Assembly: GCA_030066085.1 (NCBI GenBank) | Contig: JASJCI010000029.1 | Location: 26,199 to 90,198 of the forward strand | Direction of reading: 5' to 3' | Length of the DNA: 64,000 nucleotides | Source: Gammaproteobacteria bacterium | Lineage (GTDB): Bacteria; Pseudomonadota; Gammaproteobacteria; GCA-001735895 | In this document: positions 8,983-17,756 of the stretch, in pieces | Layout of the letters: each line of letters opens with the position of its first letter | Numbering within the stretch: the stretch's first letter is position 1 | Notes under the pieces: generated by a model | What the model saw: only the letters and a program-made list of their open reading frames with translations | Database searches by the model: none | What the model was told of the DNA's origin: nothing | Made by a program: the position numbers and the translations under genes

Positions 8983-10575
8983 ATGAAACGAGTTCTCTAT
9001 TTCACCGGTTACAGGATGGTCGCCCAGGAGTGGGCCGGCCACAAGCTGGTCAGCAGCGTCTACTTCGAGCCGGACGAGCAGGGACTCGACCTGTTCAGCG
9101 CCTACCTGCGTTCCTTCCGCAACGAGCCGGTACGCCTGCTGGTCGACCTGATCGAGGAAGAGTTTCGCCAGGTTCGCATTCCGCTGCTGCGCGGTTCGGA
9201 TCGCCAGGCTATTTTGCAGCGTAACTTCGCCAAGTATTTTCGTACTTCCGAGTACAAGCACGCGATTTCGCAGTCGGTCGAGAAAAAAGACCGCAAGGAA
9301 GAAAAAGTCCTGATCATGGGGCTGACCAACCAGTACCTGCTCGAGCCCTGGCTCAACATCGTCGAGCAGACCCGCACACCCCTGTCGGGGATCATCAGCC
9401 TGCCGCTGCTGTCGGAGACTTTCGTCAAGGAGATCAAGTCGGAACACCGCGCGATCATCCTCGTCAGCCAGCAGGTGCCGAGCAACCTGCGCCAGTCGGT
9501 GTTCGTCGACGGCAAGCTGATCCTGAGCCGGCTGGTGCCGATCGCGAGTTTCTACCAGGGTGACTATGCCTCCGACGTCCTGCGCGACATAGAGTCGACC
9601 CAGCGTTACCTGATCAGCCAGCGTATCGTCGAGCGTTCGGAAACGGTCGCGGTGCACATCCTGACCAACAAGCGTCACTTCGACAAGCTGCTGATGCGCT
9701 GCGAGCAGGAAAGCTATTTCGACTTTACCATCCACGAGGTCAACGAGCTGCTCGAGCGGCACAAGATCGAAGTGCCCGACGAGCAGGATTTCGCCTCCGG
9801 CCTTTACTGTTATCTCGCCAGCAAGGGTATTACCGTCAATCACTATGCGCAGCCCAAGGAGCGGCGTTACTTCCAGCACCACCGCGCCGGGCTCGCGCTG
9901 CGCGCCGCGAGCATCGGCCTGGTCGCGATCGGCCTCGGTATGGCGGTCACCAGCGGGGCCAAGGGATGGCTGTACAATGACACGATCGAGTCCACCGAGC
10001 TGCTCGAGCAAAAGTACCGCTCCAAGTACAACCAGCTCAGCGAGAACCGCATCGACTCGACCACGTCGACCACGGCGATGCAGCACATCGTGCAGACCGT
10101 GGAAACCATCGAGGGTGAATACCTGCAGGATCCGGAGCAAATGCTCGCGCTGATCAGCAAAGACCTCAGTATTTTCCCGGATATCCGCATCAAGAAGGTC
10201 GAGTGGTTCCTGTCCAACTACTCGAATTCCGAGGGTGTCGAGGAAGTGAGCTGGGGCAAGCCCAAGCGGCGCAACAACCGCGACCGCGATCGCAGCAAGC
10301 CGAAACCGAAGAAAGGGTTTTTCGAAATCATCAATGTCGAGGGCGAATTCCTCAACTTCGACGGCAACTTTCGCTACGCGTTGTCAGCGGTCGACGATCT
10401 CGAAAAGGCGATGGCCGAATCCGGTAACTATTACTCCGTGGAGATCACCAAGCGTCCGCTCGACATCGAGTCGGACAATCGCCTGAGCGGTGACGTCGGC
10501 GCCAGCCGGCGTAACCAGCTGGTGCGTGCCGAGCTCGGCTTCCGCGTCGTCCGGGAGATCGAACAGGATGGGTAA
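8983..10575 (+). CDS. MshI-like inner-membrane assembly protein (PilM/PilN-like fusion)
   Basis: The protein has 530 residues. The N-terminal 290 or so are cytoplasmic and lack clear motifs, a membrane segment lies at about residues 303-325, and a helical/coiled periplasmic part follows. A basic stretch near residue 430 (KPKRRNNRDRDRSKPKP) is unusual for a periplasmic domain. Position after mshG and before a PilO-like gene matches MshI, which combines PilM-like and PilN-like functions in the alignment subcomplex. I see no obvious actin-like ATPase motifs, so the call rests on topology and synteny. It overlaps the next gene by 8 bases. Confidence 0.6.
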   Translation: MKRVLYFTGYRMVAQEWAGHKLVSSVYFEPDEQGLDLFSAYLRSFRNEPVRLLVDLIEEEFRQVRIPLLRGSDRQAILQRNFAKYFRTSEYKHAISQSVEKKDRKEEKVLIMGLTNQYLLEPWLNIVEQTRTPLSGIISLPLLSETFVKEIKSEHRAIILVSQQVPSNLRQSVFVDGKLILSRLVPIASFYQGDYASDVLRDIESTQRYLISQRIVERSETVAVHILTNKRHFDKLLMRCEQESYFDFTIHEVNELLERHKIEVPDEQDFASGLYCYLASKGITVNHYAQPKERRYFQHHRAGLALRAASIGLVAIGLGMAVTSGAKGWLYNDTIESTELLEQKYRSKYNQLSENRIDSTTSTTAMQHIVQTVETIEGEYLQDPEQMLALISKDLSIFPDIRIKKVEWFLSNYSNSEGVEEVSWGKPKRRNNRDRDRSKPKPKKGFFEIINVEGEFLNFDGNFRYALSAVDDLEKAMAESGNYYSVEITKRPLDIESDNRLSGDVGASRRNQLVRAELGFRVVREIEQDG

Positions 10576-11164
10576 GATAGACTGGTTCTACCTGCAGCGG
10601 CCGCTCATCATGCTCGGTATCTGCATCGTCATATCGATACTGCTCGTACTGGCCGGCTGGCAGTATGAAAAGGCGCAATCCGAGCAGTACCAGCAATCCC
10701 TGTCGACACTGCAGTCGACGCACACGCTGTACCGCAACATCGTCAACGATATCGACTTGCTCGATCAGTATCGCAGTCTCTACAACGACTACAAGTCCAG
10801 CGGGTTGGTCGGCGAGGAACGTCGCCTGTCGTGGATCGAAAGCCTCGAGTCGACCAACGAGGTGCTGCGCTTGCCGACGCTGTCCTACAATTTGCAGCCA
10901 CAGGAAAAGTTCGAGCGGCCCGGGTTCAAGGCCAAGCGCGGTGTCGAGGTGCTGAGCTCGCCAATGGAACTGAGTATGGGCTTGCTGCACGAGGAGGACC
11001 TGTTCGCGTTGCTCGAGGGCCTGCGCCTGTCGATCAGGAACCTGTTCACGGTCGACAGCTGCCGGATCGACCGTAATTCCAGCATCGAGCGTTCGCTGGA
11101 TACCAGGCGCCCCAATCTGAACACAACCTGTACCATTCGCTGGGTGACGATCGATGCCAAGTAA
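10568..11164 (+). CDS. MshJ/PilO-like alignment-subcomplex protein
   Basis: I chose the ATG at 10568, which overlaps the previous stop codon, over the longer ORF in the track. It gives MGKIDWFYLQRP followed at once by a membrane helix (about residues 14-34), then a coiled-coil and a compact periplasmic domain. This is the PilO/MshJ layout: a short cytoplasmic tail, one transmembrane helix, a coiled coil and a ferredoxin-like domain. The length of 198 residues is in range. PilO-type proteins pair with PilN-type partners to connect the platform to the secretin. The C-terminus overlaps the next gene by 11 bases. Confidence 0.65.
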   Translation: MGKIDWFYLQRPLIMLGICIVISILLVLAGWQYEKAQSEQYQQSLSTLQSTHTLYRNIVNDIDLLDQYRSLYNDYKSSGLVGEERRLSWIESLESTNEVLRLPTLSYNLQPQEKFERPGFKAKRGVEVLSSPMELSMGLLHEEDLFALLEGLRLSIRNLFTVDSCRIDRNSSIERSLDTRRPNLNTTCTIRWVTIDAK

Positions 11165-11606
11165 ATGCCTGATCTGCCTGTTGCTGGCTGCGCTCGGCAC
11201 CACCGGTGTCGCCCGCGCGGCCGACCTGATGACGCTGTTCACGACACCGGAAGAGCGCCAGATCATCAACGCCAATCGCTACAAGTCCGACGAGCCGCGA
11301 CCCGCGCCGGTGGAAGAAGTGGTCGAAGAAACGACGCTCGCCCCCGATATCCAGCAGCTGGTGCTGGAACAAGTCAGGCGCGAGTACCGCGTGTCGGGCA
11401 TCACCATCTCGCGCGACGGCTTGCATACCGTCTGGATCAATTCCGCCATCTACCAGGACGGTGAGCAGCTCGACAGCAGCAGCCGTATCAAGGTGTTCGA
11501 CGGTGACGAGGTTCGCGTGCGTATCACCGCGCCCGACGGCAAGCACTACTTCGCTCGCAGCGGTGAAACCGTCGAGGTCAGCTACATGGCGCCGGTCGAG
11601 AACTGA
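11154..11606 (+). CDS. MshK/PilP-like small periplasmic pilus protein
   Basis: A 150-residue protein with a Sec signal peptide (CLICLLLAALGTTGVARA) and a small beta-rich C-terminal domain. Residues around GITISRDGLHTVWINSAIYQDGE resemble the HR domain of PilP/GspC-type proteins that touch the secretin N-domains. Position after the PilO-like gene fits MshK. The acidic mid-region (EEVVEETTLAPD) is a linker. The start overlaps the previous gene by 11 bases, consistent with translational coupling. The assignment is by synteny and size. Confidence 0.6.
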   Translation: MPSKCLICLLLAALGTTGVARAADLMTLFTTPEERQIINANRYKSDEPRPAPVEEVVEETTLAPDIQQLVLEQVRREYRVSGITISRDGLHTVWINSAIYQDGEQLDSSSRIKVFDGDEVRVRITAPDGKHYFARSGETVEVSYMAPVEN

Positions 11607-11608
11607 GT

Positions 11609-13543
11609 GTGAGGCGAATCCAGCGACAACGGGGATATGCGCTGCTGCTGATAGTGCTGATGTTCATGGGGCTGGGCGGTGTAGTGGCTGCCAACTTCAG
11701 TCAGAACGCGCGCCAGAGTGCGGAACAGGAACGCTACCTGCATAATCAGCGAGTGCTCCGGGAAGCAAAACAGGCCTTGTTGCGCTACGCATACAGTTAT
11801 CCGGAATTCAATGACGAGGGGCCCGGACGTCTCCCCTGTCCGGATACCGATAACGATGTCGATGGATTGCCCGGCGACGGAGGACCACTCACGATTCCGA
11901 TTTGCACGTCGGTCGGAAGATTTCCCTGGGGCGATCCGGGGCTCCGATTCTACGATGCTCGCGATGCAACCGGCGAGCGGCTGTGGTACGCCGTTTCCGA
12001 CAAATTCCACAATCTTGGCGGAGGCCCCGGCGGGGGTGTCAACTCGGACTCGTTCGGTTCTATCACGGTGGTAAACCAGGCCGGCGACGCAGTCTACGAC
12101 GGCGGTCTGGGCGAGGGCATTGCCGCGGTTATCATCGCGCCCGGAGCGATCACGAGACGCGATCAGGACAACGACGGCAACTACGAAACCGTACAGCTCA
12201 GGGGTACCCCGCTGCAACGCACAGATCCGCGTAATTACATGGATACCTTTGCCGTGCCGGCAGCCGGGGCCAACAACCAGATCGACAACAGCGTTTTTAC
12301 CAACGACGAAAGCAACAGCAACGATGACGGATTCATTTTGGGGCCGATATTCGATCCCGCGCAGAGCGACTTCGTCGTCAATGACCAGATGATCATCATC
12401 ACCGCCGATGAAGTGATCGAAATGGCTGAAAAGCGAACCCTGCAGGCCTACCGTGATGCCATTAACGAATATATTGCGAATACCGGTACCAATGCCTATC
12501 CCTGGCTCGATGACTATGCGACTACCGACCTGACGGTTTTCGACGCCGATATCAACACGCGTATCGGCAGGGTGCCCTCGCTTTTCGCCAATTATTTTGC
12601 GCCTACTCCCGATAACCCGTCACCGCCGGCCCGCTCGATAACATCGGACGTGGAAATGAACGGCGTGGAAGTGTTGAACCTGGAAGGCTTTGTCGTGCCG
12701 CACCCGACGGACCTGGGCGTGATCAGTGCCAATGCCCAGATCGAGTTCGATAACAACGGTGACCTGATAATTACGCCCGTGGCAAACGGGGTAACGACCG
12801 ATCGTTTTTATTGGGATGAAATAGCAGCTCCCGATGGATGGCAAGAGTGCCTGCCGGCCGATACCGGGACTGAGCAGGACTGTCATCAGGCCCTGGCCAG
12901 TCCGGGAGTGCCGGATTCGAGCGTCGTGCCGAATGAACTCGCAACGCGGGTTGTGCGCGTCAGGTACGTCAATAACATGGCCGCGGGTACACCGTTCACG
13001 CGCGCCCTGACCGATAGCGCAGGCCTGGATCCGGTATACCAGCCTCCGACGGCCGCGGCGCACGCCCGGGTAGCGCTGGAGTACTCCGAGATCCTGCTGG
13101 ATGCCATCGGGGTCGAGTACCGCTATGACGACTTTTTCCTGGCCAGTCTCGACGACATTCAGTCGGGCGGTCTCAACTATCGCTTGCAGGTGACCTATTA
13201 CCCGGTGTTGCCCGAATGGGTGTTGAGCAACGACTGGCACAACTCGATGCAGATGAGTTTCGCGCAAGGATTTGCACCCGGGGCCGGCGCCAACTGTGTT
13301 CCCGGCGGGCTTCCTCCAGCGGCCTGCATCACGGTCAATAACAGTGGCGGTGTCACCGATGACAAGGCCGCTGTGCTCGTGCTGGCGGGCGAGCACGGTA
13401 TGGGCGATGCCGACGACGGTCTCGCTGGCTTTTCGGACGACCTGGCTGAAATTTTCGATTTGGACCATAGACAGGCTACCGGCGCCGAAGACGATGTGTT
13501 TGCTGTCCGCGCCGGTGATGACGAAATCCTGGTAATTGATTGA
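11609..13543 (+). CDS. Large prepilin-like protein without Glu5 (GspK/PilX-like N-terminus)
   Basis: A GTG start 2 bases after the previous stop gives MRRIQRQRGYALLLIVLMF. This resembles a class III signal, with cleavage expected after the Gly, but the usual Glu at mature position 5 is missing, as in GspK and PilX proteins. The 644-residue protein has a large exported domain rich in Asp/Asn/Gly. The early motif GRLPCPDT is shared with the next gene. It may be a minor pilin at the fibre tip. I do not recognise a named family for the large domain. It ends in TGATG overlap with the next start. Confidence 0.6.
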   Translation: MRRIQRQRGYALLLIVLMFMGLGGVVAANFSQNARQSAEQERYLHNQRVLREAKQALLRYAYSYPEFNDEGPGRLPCPDTDNDVDGLPGDGGPLTIPICTSVGRFPWGDPGLRFYDARDATGERLWYAVSDKFHNLGGGPGGGVNSDSFGSITVVNQAGDAVYDGGLGEGIAAVIIAPGAITRRDQDNDGNYETVQLRGTPLQRTDPRNYMDTFAVPAAGANNQIDNSVFTNDESNSNDDGFILGPIFDPAQSDFVVNDQMIIITADEVIEMAEKRTLQAYRDAINEYIANTGTNAYPWLDDYATTDLTVFDADINTRIGRVPSLFANYFAPTPDNPSPPARSITSDVEMNGVEVLNLEGFVVPHPTDLGVISANAQIEFDNNGDLIITPVANGVTTDRFYWDEIAAPDGWQECLPADTGTEQDCHQALASPGVPDSSVVPNELATRVVRVRYVNNMAAGTPFTRALTDSAGLDPVYQPPTAAAHARVALEYSEILLDAIGVEYRYDDFFLASLDDIQSGGLNYRLQVTYYPVLPEWVLSNDWHNSMQMSFAQGFAPGAGANCVPGGLPPAACITVNNSGGVTDDKAAVLVLAGEHGMGDADDGLAGFSDDLAEIFDLDHRQATGAEDDVFAVRAGDDEILVID

Positions 13544-14325
13544 TGTATCCGCCGAACTACAAACGTCGCCGTGGTTTTACCCTGGTCGAAGTAGCGATCG
13601 TACTGCTGATCGTGGCAATTATCCTGGGTTACAGTGTTGCGCTGTTTCCGGTGCAGCAGCGTCTCAAGCAGTATCGTTCTGCCGAGGCGGAAATGGATCG
13701 GATTGTCGAGCAGCTGGTTGCATTTGCCCAGGTCAACGGGCGGTTACCGTGCCCCGATACCGGCGCTGGCGCCCTGACGCCGGACGGACTCGAGGATATA
13801 GATGCGGGACCACCGGTTTCCTGTACCGCCTTTTTCGGCTTCGTTCCCGCCCGCACCCTGGGTATGAACGGGAATTTCGATGCTGCCGGTGTCATGCTGG
13901 ATCCCTGGGGCGCGGGTTATGGTTACGCTGTCTCGGATATCGACTCCGGCCTGAATACCAATAAAATCCTGGTTACCGCGAACGAAATTCGTACACAGGG
14001 TATTGCGGCGGTACAGCCGGACCTGTTCATTTGCACCGACAATACCAACGCGGTCGCCAACGAAACCGATTGTGTAGCGCCTTCCGGAGCCGAGGTCATG
14101 GGATCCAATGGCGAGGTTGCGGCCGTGATCATATCCCTCGGGCTGGACAATACATTACCGGCAACTTCGAACGTTCAGGCCGAAAACGTCGACAATTTCG
14201 ACGATGGAACACTCGACAAGGTCTACATCTTTTCGTCGCAACGAGACGACTACGACGATATCGTCAAGTGGGTTCCCACCAACCTGTTGATATCAAGAAT
14301 GATCGAGGCCGAGCAGCTTCCCTGA
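13543..14325 (+). CDS. Type IV prepilin-like protein of the MSHA locus
   Basis: The ATG at 13543 overlaps the preceding stop (TGATG) and is better than the track's TTG at 13540. The start MYPPNYKRRRG/FTLVEVAIVLL is a canonical prepilin leader with Glu5 and a 20-residue hydrophobic helix. The globular part has the GRLPCPDT motif also present in the preceding larger protein, and several Cys that may form disulfides. With 260 residues it is a probable minor pilin or adhesin-like subunit. It is the last gene of the plus-strand run; the next gene is convergent. Confidence 0.75.
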   Translation: MYPPNYKRRRGFTLVEVAIVLLIVAIILGYSVALFPVQQRLKQYRSAEAEMDRIVEQLVAFAQVNGRLPCPDTGAGALTPDGLEDIDAGPPVSCTAFFGFVPARTLGMNGNFDAAGVMLDPWGAGYGYAVSDIDSGLNTNKILVTANEIRTQGIAAVQPDLFICTDNTNAVANETDCVAPSGAEVMGSNGEVAAVIISLGLDNTLPATSNVQAENVDNFDDGTLDKVYIFSSQRDDYDDIVKWVPTNLLISRMIEAEQLP

Positions 14326-14339
14326 TTGCTCTGCTTGCG

Positions 14340-14403
14340 TCCCGCGGGGGCGGGATGCCGCGGTTCGAATCCCGTTGGTTACAGGTTCCCGCTTGCGTGG
14401 GAA
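14340..14403. repeat. Two short intergenic palindromes (TCCCGC/GCGGGA type)
   Basis: Between the convergent prepilin and histidine kinase genes lie TCCCGC-N4-GCGGGA (14340-14355) and an imperfect TTCCCGC...GTGGGAA dyad (14386-14403). Neither is followed by a T-run, so they are not classical terminators. Similar dyads occur at several other intergenic places in the window. Confidence 0.5.
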
Positions 14404-14421
14404 TGGCGCTGGTGGGGCGGG

Positions 14422-16119
14422 TTATTCGGACTGGTGCTGGAATAGATTGAAGCAAACCCGGCCGCGTTCGTTCTGGCTCAGCTCGAGTTCGTAGTTGAAC
14501 GCATTGGCCATGATCGCCGACTGGTACAGGCCGATGCCCATGCCGCTGCCTGATGACACGGGTTGCGCGAACAGGCTTTCCTCGATTTCCGCCGGGATCG
14601 CGTCGCCGTCGTCGCAGATCGACAGCACGATGATGTCGCGGCTCGACATCAGGCGCACGTCGATTTGTGTTGCCGACTCCTTCTTGAGTGCGTTGTTGAT
14701 CAGGTTTTCCGCGACGCTGTCGAACAGGTCGACCGGTACCGGGATGTTGTTGTCGATGTCGCTGTGAAAGGTCATGCGGGTATTGGCGTTGTGTTGTTTG
14801 CCGATGCGCTCGACCCACTGCTCGCAGTCGACCAGCTGTACCTGGGTGTTGAGCCGCGGCGCGCGCAGCTTGTTCAGCGTGCTCGACAGGCGTTCGCCGA
14901 TCTGCTTGAGGTTGCCCTGTAGCAAAATCTGCGACTGCGTGTCCTCGCCTTCCATGTCGAGAATATCGATCGAGGTCTTGATCGACTGCAGGATGTTCTT
15001 GATGTCGTGCGTCAGGCGCGCGCCGGTGTGGTGGATGGTCGCGAAGTGCTCCTGCGCGCGCACCTTTTCCTGGTTCAGCTTGGCCAGGTAAAACTGGTAC
15101 GCCATGCGGATCAGCAGGATCGTGTGCTGCTCCAGCGCGGCGCCCGGATCGGCCTTGAAGTAGATGACGACGCTGACCTTGTCGTCGAGATCGTGGGTGA
15201 GATGCGGCCCGGTCTTGTCGCCCGCCCTGATCCTGAAATTCTCGAACTGCCACTCGATCGCGTTGAGCCAGTCGTTTTCGACGAGGTGCTCGCAGGCGGC
15301 CTCGAGGTACTCGGTGGGCGTCAGGTAACGCTCTTCGATCAGCGTGGTCAGCGTGTTGATCCAGGTTTCGAACGGGCCGCCGATGGTCATCGCGTAGCGG
15401 TTCCACAACACGCCGATACCCGAATAGCCGATGCCCGGGTTCCAGAACCAGCTGATGCCGATGGTCAGGGTGGCGACGATAAACACGGTCAGCAGCAGGC
15501 CGTCGACGTAGTCGACCCCGTAGAGCAGGTTGATGACGATGCCGCCGAGCAGCACGATGAACAGCAGCGTGGCGGCCAGCAGGCCGTGCATCAGGTCGAC
15601 CTGGCTGCGGCCCTGTCGCTGGTGATCGGGGTTCGGCGCGAAGAAAAACAGCAGCACCGGGATCAGGATGACCGTTTGCATGTATTCCGCGAACAGCGCC
15701 GGCAGCTGGATCTGGCGGAAGGTGTCCGGGATCAGTCCGACCGCCATTTCCAGCGTGAGTATTAGCAGCGCGAGCAGGTCGAAGGAACGAAACGCGGTCT
15801 GGCTCAGCAGGCGGCTGCCGATCAGGCCCGCCAGGATCAGGCCGAAAAACAGCAGCGATTCGTTCGGAAACGAATAAGTCAGGAAGATGAAAACGATCCC
15901 GACTACAATTATCGGAAGCCGGGTGATGCGCGCTTCCTTGTGCCACAGGGGTTGCCACAACAGGAACAGGCCGTAGAGAATGAACGACAGCGCTAACTGC
16001 AGCAGGCTTTCGTCAACCGCCCAGATGAGAAAATGGTAGATCAGCAGGATCGCGGCCAGGATTTGCTGGCCGAATTGCAGCACCGGATTGATTCGAATCA
16101 AGGTCAGTGAATTACGCAT
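14422..16119 (-). CDS. Membrane sensor histidine kinase
   Basis: A 565-residue kinase. The first 250 or so residues form seven to eight membrane helices with no large periplasmic domain. A cytoplasmic region follows, then an H-box HDIKNILQSIKTSIDIL with the phospho-accepting His, an N-box ENLINNALKK, and ATP-binding motifs CDDGDAIP and SGSGMGIGLYQS. No receiver gene is adjacent. The sigma-54 regulator on the other side of the msh genes is a possible partner (inference). The start codon overlaps, on the opposite strand, the start of the ABC permease, so the two genes are divergent with no space between them. Confidence 0.85.
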   Translation of the reverse strand: MRNSLTLIRINPVLQFGQQILAAILLIYHFLIWAVDESLLQLALSFILYGLFLLWQPLWHKEARITRLPIIVVGIVFIFLTYSFPNESLLFFGLILAGLIGSRLLSQTAFRSFDLLALLILTLEMAVGLIPDTFRQIQLPALFAEYMQTVILIPVLLFFFAPNPDHQRQGRSQVDLMHGLLAATLLFIVLLGGIVINLLYGVDYVDGLLLTVFIVATLTIGISWFWNPGIGYSGIGVLWNRYAMTIGGPFETWINTLTTLIEERYLTPTEYLEAACEHLVENDWLNAIEWQFENFRIRAGDKTGPHLTHDLDDKVSVVIYFKADPGAALEQHTILLIRMAYQFYLAKLNQEKVRAQEHFATIHHTGARLTHDIKNILQSIKTSIDILDMEGEDTQSQILLQGNLKQIGERLSSTLNKLRAPRLNTQVQLVDCEQWVERIGKQHNANTRMTFHSDIDNNIPVPVDLFDSVAENLINNALKKESATQIDVRLMSSRDIIVLSICDDGDAIPAEIEESLFAQPVSSGSGMGIGLYQSAIMANAFNYELELSQNERGRVCFNLFQHQSE

Positions 16120-16897
16120 GCTCGCCCAGACTATAGCACTGTTTCGTTACCTCTGGCGGGGAATAATCGGCCGTCGATTCTTCGTCCTGGTCGGCGTGCT
16201 GCTGCTGGTGGCGGTGCTGTCCGGCACCTTTCTCGGCGAGCTTGCGATCATTCGCGGCGACGCCATCGTGGCCGGTTTCGTGGCCGATTTTTTGCGCTAT
16301 GGGCTGGTGCTGCTGGTGCTGCTGATGGTGGCCGCGAGCGTGGCCGACGACTACGAGTTCCGCCAGTTCGAACGCTTGTTGAGCATGCCGCTGTCGCGCT
16401 GGCAGTACATCGCCGCACAGGCGCTGGTAATCGCCGCGTTGACCTTCGTGCTGGTGATGCCGGTATTGCTGCTGATGGCCTGGTACAGCGAGCCCGCTAC
16501 CGCTTTCTACTGGGCGGCAGCCCTGTGGCTCGAGCTGTTCCTGGTTGGTCTGCTCGGCCTGCTGGCGATCATGAGCCTGGAAAAGGTCCCGGCCGCGGTG
16601 TTTTTTGCGCTCGCGGTCTACCTGCTGGCCAAGTTGTCCGGGCTGATCGGCCTGATCGTCGAGGAGTCGGTGCGGATGGCCGAGGGCAGTGCCGCCAGCC
16701 GCGTGGTCCAGCTCATCTTCGAAGCTATTTTGTACGTAATGCCGGACAGTTCGCACTTCGCGCGCAACGACGTCTTTTTCACCGCGCTCGACCCGCTGGC
16801 CGCGCTCGGGCAACAGGCGCTCGGCGTGCTGATCTACGGCGGCTTCCTGGTGACGGTCTGCCTGGTCGATTTTTACCGCAAGGAATTCAATCTTTAG
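16118..16897 (+). CDS. ABC-2 type transporter permease, probably pilus-associated
   Basis: The ATG at 16118 gives MLAQTIALFRYLWRG, a typical ABC-2 permease start. The track's TTG at 16088 would extend it antisense into the kinase gene. About six membrane helices are predicted in 260 residues, with the motif LLSMPLSRWQYIAAQ after the second. The cognate ATPase is likely the one at 18589, since no other exporter ATPase is nearby. The pair flanks a pilin gene and recalls the Myxococcus PilH/PilI exporter needed for pilus assembly (inference). No sigma-70 promoter could be identified because the 5' region is inside the kinase gene. Confidence 0.75.
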   Translation: MLAQTIALFRYLWRGIIGRRFFVLVGVLLLVAVLSGTFLGELAIIRGDAIVAGFVADFLRYGLVLLVLLMVAASVADDYEFRQFERLLSMPLSRWQYIAAQALVIAALTFVLVMPVLLLMAWYSEPATAFYWAAALWLELFLVGLLGLLAIMSLEKVPAAVFFALAVYLLAKLSGLIGLIVEESVRMAEGSAASRVVQLIFEAILYVMPDSSHFARNDVFFTALDPLAALGQQALGVLIYGGFLVTVCLVDFYRKEFNL

Positions 16898-16906
16898 CTC
16901 AGTAAC

Positions 16907-17644
16907 ATGCGCCGCGCGGAACGTCCACTGACCGGTTTACCGAAAATCCTGCTCGCGGGGTTGGGAATTTTTTTCCTGTTGCAGGTGCTGTTCCATCAGC
17001 TGACGCTGCAACAGCTCGCCGCGACCTATCGCCCGCTCGGCCAGCCGCTGTCGAGCGCAACCTACCGCCAGCTGTCGATGGGTTCCGAACAGCTGACGGG
17101 TTACCTGCTGGCAATCAGCCTGCAGCTGCACGACAACCAGGCCGGGCAACACTTCAGCTATCGCCTGATCGACTACGACCGGCTGATCGCGTGGCTCGAC
17201 CGCGCTACCGAGCTGAGTCCCGGCACCGAGTACCCGCTGCTGCTGGCCGCGCGCATCTACACCCAGACCGGCGACCGCGACCGCCTGCACAAGCTGCTTG
17301 CCTTCATCGAGCGCCGCTTCGACGAGGATCCCCAGCGCCACTGGCGGCGCATGACCGAGGCCTGCCTGATCGCGAAACACAAGCTCCAAGATCTCGAGCT
17401 GGCGCTGCAACTGGCGGAAAAGATCGCGAACCAGCCGGCCAGCGTGGTCATGCCGCACTGGGCACGCGATTTCCGCTTTTTGCTGCTCGCGGAACTGAAC
17501 GAGTTCGAGTCGGCAATTGCCGTTATCCAGGCGCTGCTCGAAACCGATGCGGTCGACGACCCCGACGAGCGCCGCTTCCTGCTGGAAAAGCTGTCAGATT
17601 TCCAACAAAAGCTGTTCGAATCTCAACAAAACCCGCCGGGTTGA
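16907..17644 (+). CDS. Membrane-anchored TPR-like protein next to ABC permease
   Basis: A 245-residue protein with a short basic N-terminus, one membrane helix at about residues 12-30, and an all-helical exported domain with TPR-like spacing (for example LIAWLDRATELSPGTEYPLLLAARIY). It starts 9 bases after the permease stop, so they are co-transcribed. A role as accessory to the exporter, comparable in position to PilG of Myxococcus, is possible but unproven. A terminator overlaps its last codons. No named family was recognised. Confidence 0.6.
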   Translation: MRRAERPLTGLPKILLAGLGIFFLLQVLFHQLTLQQLAATYRPLGQPLSSATYRQLSMGSEQLTGYLLAISLQLHDNQAGQHFSYRLIDYDRLIAWLDRATELSPGTEYPLLLAARIYTQTGDRDRLHKLLAFIERRFDEDPQRHWRRMTEACLIAKHKLQDLELALQLAEKIANQPASVVMPHWARDFRFLLLAELNEFESAIAVIQALLETDAVDDPDERRFLLEKLSDFQQKLFESQQNPPG

Positions 17645-17653
17645 GATTTTTTT
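17619..17653 (+). terminator. Rho-independent terminator at end of the TPR-like gene
   Basis: A perfect 9-bp stem AATCTCAAC/GTTGAGATT encloses a 12-base loop and runs into seven T residues. It overlaps the stop codon and separates the permease transcript from the pilin promoter. Confidence 0.8.
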
Positions 17654-17690
17654 CGGTCGTGTATCACAGATTTAAAAGGTTTTTTTGGCC

Positions 17691-17706
17691 TTGGCACGCT
17701 AACTGC
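17691..17706 (+). promoter_or_regulatory. Sigma-54 (-24/-12) promoter of the pilin gene
   Basis: TTGGCACGCTAACTGC matches the sigma-54 consensus TTGGCACG-N4-TTGC with one mismatch and the exact GG-to-GC spacing. The start ATG is 51 bases downstream of the -12 GC. An AT-rich stretch lies just upstream. It stands alone between a terminator and the pilin gene. Confidence 0.85.
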
Positions 17707-17756
17707 TATATAAAATCTACAGCTACACACAACTACCGACACGACTGGAGAATTAC

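Noticed and set aside
14355-14385. tRNA-like T-loop string GGTTCGAATCCC
   Set aside because: The flanking 5-bp T-stem does not pair properly and no acceptor stem, anticodon arm or CCA end can be drawn, so it is a chance match.
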